A DNA stretch of 64,000 nucleotides, taken from positions 62,001 through 126,000 of the forward strand of contig QPMI01000174.1 in the NCBI GenBank assembly GCA_004431415.1. The letters are read 5' to 3'. The position numbers and the translations under genes were made by a program. Below the pieces are notes generated by a model. The model was not told where the DNA came from and searched no databases. It was given only the letters and a program-made list of their open reading frames with translations. Position 1 is the stretch's first letter; the number at the start of each line of letters is the position of its first letter. The DNA is from Cyanophora paradoxa. Taxonomy: Eukaryota; Glaucocystophyceae; Cyanophorales; Cyanophoraceae. This document shows, one piece after another, positions 17,643 to 29,359 of the stretch.

Positions 17643-17682
17643 ATGAACCGGCTTGTCAATGTTGATAGCAGGGATCGCAGCC
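17643..17682 (+). pseudogene. Cut-off 5' end of second minor capsid gene
   Basis: The first 40 bp, giving MNRLVNVDSRDRS, match 21428-21467; the frame then runs into the GC-rich spacer. Only the start and the bidirectional promoter were copied with the duplicated block. Confidence 0.8.
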
Positions 17683-17898
17683 CGCCGCCGCGCCGGCGTT
17701 GGCCGGCGTCGGCGCGGGCGGACCCGGGAGGCTAGGCGCAGCGGCAGACCTTCCCCCCGCGGCCGCGGCAGAGCTCGAGGGAGCGACGAGCACAGCTGTG
17801 CAGCATGCGCACCGATGGAACAGATGCGAGTTTGATGCCCAGCTGCAGCTGCGACGTTCGCTGCTGCGTCTCGCGGCCGCGGTCGCGTGAAGTGAGAG
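17683..17898. other. GC-rich 216 bp spacer between duplicated blocks, unlike the element
   Basis: Made mainly of G and C (CGCCGGCGTTGGCCGGCGTC type sequence, GCGGCCGCGG twice), sharply different from the AT-rich viral DNA on both sides. No gene is visible and it matches neither block. It resembles the base composition of the LINE at 49969-58357, so it is probably host DNA or a chimeric join. Confidence 0.75.
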
Positions 17899-18100
17899 GA
17901 TCACTGGTGGACGTCTGTGGGGCTTTGTCATCAAAGGATTCCTCATAGGCGGCATTAAGGGGATCCTCTTGCTGTTGTGAGGGCTTTATCTCATTCATTC
18001 CATTGAATTTAAGCGGGTCTGTGTTAATGGAGCCATTGTTACCACCACCTGAATAACCAACAGCCCCAGCAGGGATGCCTATTTTGCGTTTGGGGGGCAT
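17899..18100 (-). pseudogene. Cut-off 5' part of coiled-coil protein gene
   Basis: The first 67 codons of the 13697-14314 gene, from MPPKRKIGIPAG to QTSTSD; the frame then enters the GC-rich spacer and ends there. The coiled-coil region and conserved C-terminus are missing. Confidence 0.85.
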
Positions 18101-18128
18101 TGTGTCTTTATTAAAGTGAGAGATATTT

Positions 18129-18910
18129 TTATAGACCGCGTTTATATCGCATTAACTTATTACTATGAACTTGGCTTTTCACTTCTTTGCGCCCCTCTTC
18201 TTTCTCTGGTGGTTTAAGCTCATCTTCTTTCTTTTTTGGCTTCCTGTGGAACCGTGGAAATGGGAAATCTTTGACCAAATCCGCTTTATCTACGAAATAT
18301 TTCACAGAATAATCGGCAGATGACCAAATTAGGAACTGGTAGGAATGAACGTACTCTTCAAACATTTTATAGAAAACATCTTTGTCCCGCATTATATTAT
18401 ATTCTTCCTCAATGGCTTCAAGCTCCTTTCTATTGGCAGCGCTTAGGAACATAGCATAATCTGAGTTGACGCGAATGGTCGATGAGACTTTCCTTAGCTT
18501 TTGTGTGATACAGATAATAGATATTTTCAAATGTCTGCCCATAGAGTACAATTTGTTGATTATTTTATCGCGAGTGAGATCGACCAAGTCATTATCAATT
18601 AGATCGTCCAGTACAACTAAGAGTTGATTAATCGGCTCTCCTTTTTCTATTTTCTGTTGTCGATCTTCCAGAACCTTTTCAATGTAAGGAGCATCCCATT
18701 TGCCAAGCTGAACACTTGCTACATTGTTCCAAAAGTTGTTAAAAGCCGTTCCACTGATTACAAGGACGACATCAATCTTTTTGGCATCATGAAGCTGCTT
18801 GAGCCAATACTTTACAGCCTCTGATTTACCAGTAGCAGATTTGCCAATTGCCAAAACGCGGAAAGGGGATTTATCATCTCACCAGCATTAAATTCGTCCA
18901 AGTCGCCCAT
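18129..18910 (-). CDS. Packaging ATPase, copy 2 (same N-terminal frameshift)
   Basis: Identical to 14343-15124, including the missing base in the C4 run (18865-18868). The open part starts just before Walker A (GKSATGKS) and keeps Walker B and the basic tail. Since both copies share the defect, the frameshift, if real, is older than the duplication. Confidence 0.8.
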
Positions 18911-18963
18911 GCTTCCTTCTATAAAGAACCAGATAAAAATAATACGATGTGACTGAATATGGT

Positions 18964-20333
18964 TTATAGATTGATCCGCCGCAGCCCGTCCTTGTCCACT
19001 ATGATAAAGCTGTGCATGAGAGCGCGAACATTGACATCAATTGCCTTGTCAGTGGGCATGTAGAGAGTGAGGAATGAAGATGAAGAATTGGTCAGGTCAA
19101 CATAGCCAGACTGGGCAATATTGCGAATAGCCTTTTCACCATCAAGACAGAATGGCAGCCCTGAAAGAACATAGCGATCAGCAACCTTATCCATATTAGA
19201 GCATTTGAAGACATCAGCAATCAGCTCAGCACCCTTGAGCAGTGGAATAGGCTCAGTGGCATAAAGTCGCTGGCCGTTTATTTCAATTGTGAATGTGATC
19301 TCTTTGGAGTTGGAGTAGGTCTTAAGTACACTGTGGGAACCATTTGCTTTGTCAACATTAGCGTTATCACGAACTGAAACAAGCAGAGCATAAACGAGAC
19401 CTGAGATTTGGGAGAGGTTAACTCGATTGGGTTGGGCACCACCCTTGGCTTTCATATCACTGACATCCACAAATCCAATATCCAGAGCAGGGATAGCCAT
19501 GCCAGTTGTCTTTACCTTCTCAATAACAGTAGCAAAAAGCTCATCAGACACATTAACAGCATACATGTAAAGGCGAGGAGAAGTAATTGTAATTTCAGTG
19601 CTCGGCGCGCCAAGATTGAAAGTGGTGATGTTTTGGCCAACATGTGCCAGCACAGATTCAGCAGGTGCGACGCCAAGCCCATCGTCCTTGTCCCCATCAA
19701 TGGCTGTGTCCCCAGCCTTAGGAAGAGTACGACCACCATAAGAAGTCTCAACATAACCCTTCCCTACATCCTTGAACCAAACAGTTACTACCATTTCACC
19801 AGACAGAGCACCAAGAGGCAGGTAGTGGTTTAGCCAAGGCACAGGAATTTCGACGAAGAAAGAACCACCAAGTCGGTTGGTTCCATGGGCGGGGATGCCG
19901 TGAAGCATACCCATTGACCGCTTCTTTTGGCAAGTTGATCCTCACTATAATAGACAAGAGGGAAATGAGCAAGGAAATCAGAAGGGATATGGTAGGTGTA
20001 TGACCCATAGGTAATTTCAAGTCGCTGAACCAAAGCACCCACTGGGCGAGTGTACCCATTCCGAACAAGATCCGCATCACCAAAAGTGATAGCTGGAAGG
20101 TCAAAGGCAAGTTCGAGTTTGCCACAGAAATTGTAGCGAGGGAGTTTGAATGAAATGCGATTTCCAACATTATTTTCAAAAGTATTGCTCGGGTTCACAA
20201 CAACAAGAACGGGCTTAGACTTGGATTCAAGACCAAGCATAAGGGAGTTATCCAGAAAGAAGGCCTTGGCCTCCTCTGGGGTTGTTAGGGCTTCTTTCAA
20301 CGAAAGGCGCTGGAGGGTCGACGTAATATCCAT
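18964..20333 (-). pseudogene. Major capsid protein, copy 2, broken by a 1-base deletion
   Basis: Same as 15178-16548, but the T5 run is T4 at 19925-19928. The N-terminal 139 residues (to EDQLAK) are in one frame and the last 316 (from MGMLHGIPAHG) in another. The only other difference is a single substitution. If copy 1 is functional this copy is dispensable; if the deletion is a sequencing error, both are intact. Confidence 0.85.
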
Positions 20334-20387
20334 GATTTTCGCTTTTATTATACTGTAACATAAAAAAATTACGAATGATCCTTGTGT

Positions 20388-21398
20388 TTACCCGAAACTC
20401 GCAATGACCGGATATGTTGGATGACTTTGCGACATCCGCATCTTAAAGTATTCATAGAGAGGGTCACCTGCTGGCTCGTCCCCATAGCGAATTTCAAATG
20501 TGAGGTGGACAGGTTGACCCTCAAAATCAATTGGTTCGTTTATAGCATTTACTATATCCACAGAGAATGTAGACAAACTCATTTTTTTGTTATAGTATTT
20601 GTAAAGTGGGTGGGATTCTGTCGAATTGTAAACCACATGCTCACCATAGTCCTTGTCAGGAACCACGATTTTGTGGAAGTAACCAGTCAGGAGACCATCC
20701 CCACACTGAACCAGATCACCCAACTCTTTTACTCTGACAAATAAAACACTGTCCCTTGTCTTTTCAGGCTCAAACGAAGATATAATACCATTCACCCGTT
20801 CACCAGTAAAGATGCCATCAGTAAGAGCATTATAAACCTGTGATTGAATTGGGGAATTTCCATATCTTCCGGGATCAAGACCAAGCAATCGGGCAGCACT
20901 CAGTAACTTTTGGATCGTTTTCTGGTTTGGATTTCCAGCGTTAGAGAAGGCTAAATAGAAAGGTTTCTCTGAGTGGAATATAATCCGTTTTAGTGACTCA
21001 TCCCATTTACAGCGAATAGATGGTTCCGGCTCTCTATCATCGAATTTCGCATTAATTACATTTACCAATTGCTGGTGGCTTTGAATGGGTTTTTTGCGAC
21101 TTATGATTAATTGCTTCCAAGGTTCAAAGCCGGCCGCTGGTCGAGTAGTTGGAATGCCATCAATGCCAGCACCATCGAATTCTTCACTCCAAAAAATGCT
21201 GAATGAATTATCAATTGTAATATCCCCTGGTTGCGTTTCACCACTCACCATAGGGATACTATTATAAAATTCGGCTGAGACCAGCCTGACAGCCCTAACA
21301 TTCTCATATATGTTTGGAAGTCGAGCTACAAAGCTTGAAGTAGGACCGTCACCAGAGATTGTATTAAAAGAGCTCACCTCAATGTAGTCCACGGGCAT
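20388..21398 (-). CDS. Minor capsid (penton-like) protein, copy 2
   Basis: 336 residues, same as 16603-17613. This copy keeps the original divergent arrangement with the second minor capsid gene at 21428, 29 bp away. Homologue of 60677-61687 in element B, which has the same length of 336 residues. Confidence 0.7.
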   Translation of the reverse strand: MPVDYIEVSSFNTISGDGPTSSFVARLPNIYENVRAVRLVSAEFYNSIPMVSGETQPGDITIDNSFSIFWSEEFDGAGIDGIPTTRPAAGFEPWKQLIISRKKPIQSHQQLVNVINAKFDDREPEPSIRCKWDESLKRIIFHSEKPFYLAFSNAGNPNQKTIQKLLSAARLLGLDPGRYGNSPIQSQVYNALTDGIFTGERVNGIISSFEPEKTRDSVLFVRVKELGDLVQCGDGLLTGYFHKIVVPDKDYGEHVVYNSTESHPLYKYYNKKMSLSTFSVDIVNAINEPIDFEGQPVHLTFEIRYGDEPAGDPLYEYFKMRMSQSHPTYPVIASFG

Positions 21399-21427
21399 TC
21401 TCCTTTTATCTATATTCATATATTAAA
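21399..21427. promoter_or_regulatory. Shared 29 bp bidirectional late-type promoter
   Basis: The whole space between the divergent start codons is TCTCCTTTTATCTATATTCA followed by TATATTAAA. In element B the matching 28 bp space (61688-61715) has the same core ATCTATATTCATATA and TAAA before the ATG, although the flanking genes have diverged strongly. It must serve both capsid genes. Confidence 0.6.
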
Positions 21428-22363
21428 ATGAACCGGCTTGTCAATGTTGATAGCAGGGATCGCAGCCAAGGTGAAACCGAAAACTCTTACAGGGTCACCC
21501 TCACAACTCCAGTAGAGAGACCTCGAGAGTGTAGGGTTATTTACGCAGAAATTCCAAACAGCATTTACAATAGTGTGGGAACAGATCATTTAATAGTGGA
21601 ATTCACCTACCAGGATAGTTCTGTCACTGAAACAGTAACTTACAACATCTCTCCTCTGCCAACCGGTTATATCAATCAGGGTCATTTTGGGGTCACCCAA
21701 CCATACAACTATGGATTGAACTATGTGTTCTATGAGGAAACTATAGCAGGAAAAACAGTTGCTTTCGAATTCAAATTATTCTACAATCCAACCACTTATA
21801 AAGTGGAGTTCTACAGTAACAGATTTTTCCGTATAAGAGCAAGCAATAAGCGTATTGGTAAGCTTCTGGGGTTAAGCTCAACTGAGTTCCAGTCTTCATT
21901 TATGGATGACAATTCGCCCTCTCAATCTCCATATCGCCCTGAGAATTTTCTAAAGTATGATGGCAAACCTATCACACTCAATCACCCCTTGTGGGGAACT
22001 ACCTTTTCGGGATCCAGACTTTCATCCACACCTCTTAGATATGTTTATTACAGCAATAAGATGGCAGATATGAATGCTGAGCAGTACCTTTATTTACATG
22101 TCAAAGAACTTGCTCCCTTTGCCAGCAGACATAATATAGTCCCAAAATCACAGCCACAAAACCAAGGCGCCATACTGAGACTCCAATTAAGCAAGGATAT
22201 AGGAGGCTATGTTTACTATAATGGTGAACATGGGGAGTTTATTCGAATTAATGACCGACATCTGGTGGTGAGAGAACTAACAGTTGAGTTCAAAGACTAC
22301 TTTGGTGACATCATTGACATGAATGGAATTGACAATTCTTTTCAGCTCGAGTTTATCGAATAA
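21428..22363 (+). CDS. Second minor capsid (penton-like) protein
   Basis: 311 residues starting MNRLVNVDSRDRSQGETENS. The NVDSRDR start followed by YRVTLTTP and CRVIYAEIPNSIYNSVG is typical of single jelly-roll minor capsid proteins of PLVs and larger relatives, and parallels the divergent minor capsid protein. Other conserved stretches with the element B homologue (61716-62627) are INQGHFGVTQPYNYGL, YYNPTTYKxEFY, MADMNAEQYLY and the end DMNGIDNSFQLE. Its stop overlaps the patatin stop by 11 bp (convergent genes). The exact capsid position is inference. Confidence 0.7.
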   Translation: MNRLVNVDSRDRSQGETENSYRVTLTTPVERPRECRVIYAEIPNSIYNSVGTDHLIVEFTYQDSSVTETVTYNISPLPTGYINQGHFGVTQPYNYGLNYVFYEETIAGKTVAFEFKLFYNPTTYKVEFYSNRFFRIRASNKRIGKLLGLSSTEFQSSFMDDNSPSQSPYRPENFLKYDGKPITLNHPLWGTTFSGSRLSSTPLRYVYYSNKMADMNAEQYLYLHVKELAPFASRHNIVPKSQPQNQGAILRLQLSKDIGGYVYYNGEHGEFIRINDRHLVVRELTVEFKDYFGDIIDMNGIDNSFQLEFIE

Positions 22364-23909
22364 AGGCACCTGTAAAATCGACTCTCATTGTGGGAGCATT
22401 GACATAAACAAGGGGATAAATGCGAACATACTTGATTCTCAAAGAGAACCCTATGTAGAAAGCATCCTTGATGGTGAGAGGGTAACCATTTAATAAAGCT
22501 ACATCGCCGGAATTATTAGCATTGTTTATATTCTCACAAACAAATGTTTTGTTCTGCCCTTCGGCTCGAATAAAAGACCAGTTGACCCCATTAGTTGATG
22601 TAGCCACATTGAAAGTCTTTATAAAAGCATTGGTGTCCCCTGACCCATAGGCAACCACTGAAGAGAGTTCAAAAGTGTATGGGAACGCAACTTGAAGGTA
22701 CTCAGTGGGGGTCTCCCATATCTGCTCTGGAGCAAATGCCCCAGCTTCCCAGCCAAATGATGAAGGTCGAGCCATGTGGGGCTCTTTACCTGTCACAGAG
22801 GAGGAGGCAGTAAAGGCATCATCAGCAAGTTTGTACCAATTAGCATCCAAAGGTGGTGACAGGGTGAGAGTGGAAGAGATGTAAGCTTTTGATGGGTTCT
22901 TTAACTCATAGTTTGCTACCAGCAAATCGCAAAGCTTATTAATCATGGTGTTGTTTGCTGCTATGTATGTCTCAGTGAACGCAAGCATGTCGGGGATTTT
23001 AGAGGTATCATCAAGGGACTTGACTATGTGATTTGGAAGAGGAACAGATAGCCTATAGTACCTCCCATAATCCTGATCGTAGTTGTAAGGTAGCAACTCC
23101 TCCATTTTGTCAAGAGCTGACAGCTCACTTGCTGCCATGAGCATGTTGATCAATGGGCTTCCATCTGTTGAGGCAATCCATGAGAGAATGCCCCAACTAT
23201 TCACAGTCTCATAACCATAGCCGAAGTAATCAGACTCTAAATATGGGTCTACCTCACCACAAGAGATGCTTATAACTATAATGTCATCATCATCACTGTA
23301 AATCTTCCTCGCATGGCTATAGCCACACACACTTGGGTTATTGTTTCCTGAAATAGCACCATCAATAAGGCAAGCAGTTACCCCTCGATTAAAATCAACT
23401 ATACTCACAGGAGAAAAGTAGGTGGGAGCAGCAGAGGTAGCCCTTGCTGCTATTTTACAGGGCAGAAAGTTATAGTTGTTATCATTTGTGATAAATATAG
23501 GTTTCATGTACTGAGTATCAAACGAAGTAATCACAATGTCCTTTAAGGAATCTTGAATGAGAGATTCGCCAGTAACAGAATAGATTGCGCTTTCCAAAGG
23601 AGCCACATCATACTTGGTGTTAAAAAGGGCATTTTCGATTATATTTCGAGGATTCGCGAAAATCAAGGGCAGCTGAGTGAGGTATATATTATGTAAATCA
23701 CTGGCTGTGAGTTTGGGTTCGCCTGCCCTATCTGGATGCCTGATGTTCAACCCAATGGCAATGATCCCACCCGTGGAAGTTCCACTAACAAGATCCACAA
23801 GATCTATTATACGCCTGCCAGTTCGATTTTCGATTTCTTTAAGCAGTCTGGTAATGATAATGCCCCTTGCTCCGCCTCCTGACAATGCTAAAACGACCTT
23901 GAGAGGCAT
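22353..23909 (-). CDS. Patatin-like phospholipase fused to a discoidin-type domain
   Basis: 518 residues, intact. Patatin core: oxyanion loop GGGARG (11-16), nucleophile elbow GTSTGG with Ser45, and the catalytic-dyad DGA with Asp183. The family hydrolyses acyl chains of membrane lipids. The C-terminal part (about 355-518) looks like an F5/8 type C (discoidin) domain, with YLQVAFPYTFELSSVVAYGSG, STNGVNWSFI and RIKYVRIYPLVY, which usually binds sugars or phospholipids. Together it may be a virion-borne lipase that opens a host membrane, comparable in role to parvovirus phospholipase (inference). It is divergent from the fibre gene (43 bp spacer), as in element B. Confidence 0.85.
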   Translation of the reverse strand: MPLKVVLALSGGGARGIIITRLLKEIENRTGRRIIDLVDLVSGTSTGGIIAIGLNIRHPDRAGEPKLTASDLHNIYLTQLPLIFANPRNIIENALFNTKYDVAPLESAIYSVTGESLIQDSLKDIVITSFDTQYMKPIFITNDNNYNFLPCKIAARATSAAPTYFSPVSIVDFNRGVTACLIDGAISGNNNPSVCGYSHARKIYSDDDDIIVISISCGEVDPYLESDYFGYGYETVNSWGILSWIASTDGSPLINMLMAASELSALDKMEELLPYNYDQDYGRYYRLSVPLPNHIVKSLDDTSKIPDMLAFTETYIAANNTMINKLCDLLVANYELKNPSKAYISSTLTLSPPLDANWYKLADDAFTASSSVTGKEPHMARPSSFGWEAGAFAPEQIWETPTEYLQVAFPYTFELSSVVAYGSGDTNAFIKTFNVATSTNGVNWSFIRAEGQNKTFVCENINNANNSGDVALLNGYPLTIKDAFYIGFSLRIKYVRIYPLVYVNAPTMRVDFTGAFIR

Positions 23910-26900
23910 CTAATACTTATAAGGAATTTTATAAATCCATATAGTAAAAGCCATGAGCTTTAATTACCCCCCTAATCTGGAAACAATTCAAGATGATAAT
24001 TCCAGCAGCACAAAGCATGTGAACTTTGATAATATAAAAGTTAAAGGTTCAATATCAATCGACCACAGCTCTGACGGTTCTTCAAAGACTCAATCAAGGG
24101 AGCATGCCCTTTCCTTAAATCAGACCGATCCAGACAAGGAGGATGTCAGTATAGCTTTTAGTGTGGGCAATGTGAAAGCCAATCAAGTAGCAGAGATCAA
24201 GGCAACCAGAAGGAGACCGAGAAAACTCAAACCAAGTGGAACCCATCCAGACATACCATCAAGGTGTGATAGTGGCCGTTTGATTTTCAATGTACAAGAT
24301 GAGCAGGGCAAACAGAACACGGGTTTAAGAATTTATAATGAGGGCAGCACCACAAAAACAGAGGTTCCCCAAGTATTACAAGTGGGCCATTTCCAGAACA
24401 CGAATCAAGTCTGTTCAACTAATGATGTATACCCCAAGGATATTACATATGACTTTGCGAGGAATGAGCCGTTTGGGTTTTTTACTCCAAATGATGTCCA
24501 CCAGAAAAAGCCATCAATTACCATCAACAGCAGCCCCACTCAACCAGTAGCAATCCATTTACATCCTGATCTTGTCGAAATGGATAGGCACCTTTTACCT
24601 TTGGTCACAAACACAAAAGACCTTGGAATCAGGACGAGGCAGTGGCGAAATATCCATGGAAGCAATGTGTATGCCAATGGTGAGAAGCTTGTCAGTGAGA
24701 AAACTATAAGGGAAATCTTTGAGCATTACGGTCCTGTTCCTGTCCCCTTTCCGCTTCCGTGGGATCCACCTGACCTTACACCAAAGAAGCAACCTGGGAG
24801 GGAATACACAGCAGAGGAAAATGTAGCCTTTGGGCAGCACATAGTTAGCTGGGAAAAAGTCAGAAACAAACCAGTATTTACAGATTACAAACAACCAGCT
24901 GAGGAGCTTTTATCACCAGATGTAAATGTTATACCTCTTGAAGATAGGCGATTTGAAGAGGATAATGTCTTACCAGATGGTTTCGACCCAAATCTTGTAA
25001 CTTATGATCGCTACGAGCCTTTTGATGAGCAGCTTTTACCTGATGGTTTCGCACCTGATCTATTCGATTTCATAGTGGATTGGGAGGACATTCGAAATAA
25101 ACCACAAACATATCCACCTGATCCCCATGGCCATGATTGGGACGAAATCGAGAATAAACCTGATAGATTTCCGCCTGTGGATCATAGGCATGATTGGGGA
25201 GAAATCGATGGAATACCAGAAGAATTTCCACCAGCAGACCATAGACACACTTGGGACGAAATTGATGTACCAGAATTGTTCCCACCAGAAGACCACAGAC
25301 ACGATTGGGATGAAATCGACCAGCAACCTACTTTCGCATCAGCAGGCAATATGTTGACAGACTTTCCACTTGGTGTAAGTCTCTATCAAAATATTGAGAT
25401 TGAAGAAAGATTACAATTAAATGACTACTATGTGAATCGTAGGGGATTAGATGCTGGAACCACAATGGAAGGCGAATTGTATATCAGACCCCAACAAGAG
25501 TTAATTTAGTGGCAGCTGGTGGAGGTGTTGAAATAAAAGACACCAAACCAGGTATCTATTTAACAAGTTACTACCCTGACGACATCCCAATGACAGCAAC
25601 ATTACCACCTATACCATCTCTTCCAGCCAATCCAATTAATTATGTAGACAAAGATGCGACTCTTCAGATTAATGTGACTGATGTTAGCGCTTTTGATGGA
25701 TCAAGACCAAAGCTAATATTTAGCCGAGAACGGCTCTTACCTGATGATTTAGTTGGAGATCGAGACGATTACAAGCAATGTGAGATAGGGTGGAAGAAAA
25801 CGAACTATAATGATGTTGATAAGCAAGGTGTTTTAGAAATAAATCAGAGAGCAGCAGCAAAAAACATTCACAACGAAAATATATCACGAGTGGTCACAGA
25901 GGATTATTTAGAAAATAAGAATTACATAGATGGAACCGAATTAACTACTATACTCAATGATTATGTAACAGAAACTGAATATGCCACAACACTGGCAGCA
26001 GCATTAATACCCTATGTTACAGAGACTGAGCTTGATGCTGAACTTGCTAAATATTTACCATTGACAGGTGGCACCATTACAGGTGATCTTACAGTCAATA
26101 GAGAACTGGAGGTAAAGGATAAGATTGTTATAGGGAACAATGAGATTTCAAGAGCACCTTTAAACTTCTTAAATTTCGATGTTGGGGGTTTGTCTCATTG
26201 CCTTCTAAGATTTAATGCGAGTTTGGATGATGCTTGGGAAAATAATGTACTGGTCTATGAGCTTGTTAATAAGGCAAATGCTAATGTTATTCAAAAACTG
26301 ATACAGTCAGGAAGTGTAGTATTCAGAAACTCAGGAGGTCCTAATAACAAACCCTACTATGATGTAGCAGACACCAATAGCTTCTCTACTTTCCGTTATT
26401 CCTTCACTTCTACAAATTCAGCAGGCTATGAAACCATCGATTTCAGTGGAGGGATAACTGTCGCATTTGTGATTAAGTTAAGAAACGCTGAACCGCTTGA
26501 ACCTATTTTACAGTTTGATGGTCTTCTACACTTGGTAGTAATGGGCAAATTTGGAGTATTTCCAAAGGTCAATGGGGTGATGGTTTCGTTTTGAACATCA
26601 GTAAATTAGACCAATCTACTTTCAGGGTTCCACTCACAATTGACGAAGTAGATTCTTGGACAATCTATGACATCACAATCACAAGCACATTCGTAAAAGT
26701 GGGTGTTAATGCGAAAGAGAGACAGACCTTTTCGATTACAAATGGTTCTCATCTGCCCCGAAATGATGTAAAGTATGTATATTTGGGAAGTCAATACTCA
26801 AATTTGACCTGTGCGAATTCTATTGTTTTACAAGAGCCTTCACAGCCGAGGAACTATATAATTTACGATGGTATCTTCATCAATTCTACGGATTTGTGGA

Positions 26901-28256
26901 AGACCCTTCAAACCCAATACCAAGAGATGATAATAAACTACTCATCAAGACTCAGGAACTACAAGTAACAGGGATGAACTTAGCAACCACCAATGGTGTA
27001 GCAGCATTACTTACAGAATTCACAACCTCGAATGTAGTAGACGGATGGTTAAATAAATACACCACTTCTAATGTTGTGGAGGGTTGGATAGCAGATTCAG
27101 AAGCGTTGTTAGAGAACTACTTACCATTATCAGGTGGAACAATCACAGGAAATCTTAACGTGAGCAATCAAGGAAACACTGACAGCAAACTAAAAATATA
27201 TGAGAACACTTTCAAATTGGATTATTTGGATGTTTCAACGTTTAATGTCCTTTCAGTTCTTAATGTTTTCGTTTGGGTCAGAACAAGGGACAACATGAAA
27301 GATGGAACGATAGTGAGTGGACTTGGAAACGGAGCAGGAGACGTTTGGTTTGATAATAACCCTGAGACACCGAATTTTCTTCTTGGGTTTGGTAATGTTG
27401 CTGGGAACTCGACACAAATTAAGAATAATGGAGGTCCTAACAACAAACCTTATTTTAATTCGTATCCTACAATCAACTTCAACTTTTCAGCCTATAATAC
27501 GTGGGGGGCTGAGTGTGAACTTTTCATGAGCCAAACTTCACAGCAACATTTAACTGTGTTTTTCGTCGCGAAATTCACAGATACAGCACCTCCAAATGTA
27601 GAGAACGTTTTATCTTTGAGTTATGGAACCACAAATTGGAGCATCAATAAATGGAACAATGGTGCGACTTGTTATATTCAGGTTTCTAATGGGTTGGAGC
27701 AGCAGGATTAGGTGAAAGCACTTCACCAAGTAACGCAAAAGCAGAAATTACATACTCTGAAATGACGACATGGACACTCTATGAAGTAACAGTCTCTCCT
27801 TCCACTGTTACATTTGGGATCAATGGTAGCAATAGAAGTGTTTCAAATGTTACAAACATGTTCCCCAATAACCTTGTTACTGAAAGTCGTATTGGCTCTT
27901 CAACCTCCAAACAAGATTTAGCAGAGCTAATAGTCATTATTAAACCAACAACAGAAATCGTGAAGGACAACATACGAAGTTATCTCCTCCAAAAATACGG
28001 CTATCCTGAGCCATTAGACAATCCTTTCGCCAGTGACCCTAACAAACTTCTTCTACAAACAAACAGCCTGAGAGTTACAGGAAGTCTTATAGCCAACAAC
28101 CTCCAATATACAGCACCAGCACCAGGAGGTGGTTTTATTATCAAAGATTTCCAAACAAGTTCAAGCCTTCAAGAGGCAGAAATAACTGCCATCAATGCCC
28201 AGATTACACAGATACAAGAAAGCATAGACAGTATCAATACCAATATAGAACCTTTA

Positions 28257-28480
28257 ACCACTTCCAATGTAGTTGAAGAATGGATAGCACCTTTAACAGC
28301 ATCGAATGTAGTTCAGGAATGGATAGCACCCTTAACGGCATCGAATGTGGTTGAAGAATGGATTGCTCCATTAACAGCATCGAATGTGGTTAAAGAATGG
28401 ATAGCAACATTAACAGCATCAAATGTGGTTCAAGAATGGATTGCTCCATTAACGACTTCGAATGTCGTTCAAAATTGGTT
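28257..28480 (+). repeat. Tandem TSNVVxEWIAPLTA-coding repeats
   Basis: Six units of about 36 bp coding for (T/A)SNVV(E/Q/K)EWIAPLTA, with the last diverging to NWLAP. They form part of the fibre shaft. Synonymous differences between units indicate that they are not brand-new. Confidence 0.75.
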
Positions 28481-28700
28481 AGCTCCAAAGGCAGATACCA
28501 TAGCTATTACAGACCATATTTCTTCAAACTATTTACCACTTACAGGTGGAACAATCACAAGCAACCTAAAAGTGAATGGAATTCTTACAGTTGGTTCAGG
28601 CAATTTTAATACCATGAATCAACTTTACAGAGAATGGTATTCTATTACAGCCAGCAATGATCCCGCTTCAAATATTCCAAATTGCATTTTTGCATGGAAA

Positions 28701-29359
28701 GCATCAGGGGTTCACGGTCAAAATGCAGCATCAAAAATTCTTTACAATAGGGTCTCCTCAATCGTTCCATCTATAACTGTCAGTCCCACAGGAAGTCCCT
28801 ACTACTCATCCAATATTGCTATAAATAATCAGATGACTTTAACAAGCGATTCAGGGAACTTCTCAGCAAACTCAACGATGACAAGAACAATTGATTGGTC
28901 ACAAGGTTTGACATTCTTCTATATTGGAAGATATCATTTAACACAAACAGGTGCTTCTCATACACATTTGAGTGTGCTAAAAACAACATCACCAACGCGA
29001 TTTGCCTACTATGGAGCAAATAATTCAACAAGATTAGGGACAACTACTTTCGCTATAAATGGTGTAACACAACCTCCAATTGCTGTCACAGTTCCCTCTT
29101 TGGTAAATAAATGGTATTACTCAGACCAAACAATAACTTCTACAAGCTACACAGTTGGGCTAAATGGTGTCGATGTGGGAACTCTCACAGGAATTAATAA
29201 TTATTTACCTGATTCCACTATAAACGATTTTGGATTTGGATCAATATTTGCGGGAAGCATTGCTGAGATTATTGTATTCAACAGAGCATTAACCACAGCA
29301 GAAAAACAACAAGTAAGGTATTACATCCAACAAATGTATGGATTCCCCAATACTCAACC
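28701..29359 (+). repeat. LamG-coding segment, copy 1 (659 bp)
   Basis: Matches 30485-31143 at an offset of 1,784 with only about six single-base differences, whereas the flanking homologous sequence is much more diverged. This indicates recent duplication or gene conversion inside the fibre gene. Confidence 0.85.

Larger units (their letters stand above)
14113..17682. repeat. Duplicated morphogenesis block, copy 1 (3,570 bp)
   Basis: Matches 17899-21467 at a constant offset of 3,786 (3,785 after one deletion). I see only two differences: A/G at 15828 versus 19614 and a T5/T4 run at 16139-16143 versus 19925-19928. It contains the 5' end of the coiled-coil gene, the ATPase, the major capsid gene, the minor capsid gene and 40 bp of the next gene. 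The breakpoints show no clear microhomology beyond GATC near each end. Confidence 0.9.
17899..21467. repeat. Duplicated morphogenesis block, copy 2
   Basis: Second copy of 14113-17682 in direct orientation, one base shorter. It continues naturally into the full second minor capsid gene at 21428, so its right junction is the original one, whereas copy 1 has the original left junction. Confidence 0.9.
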
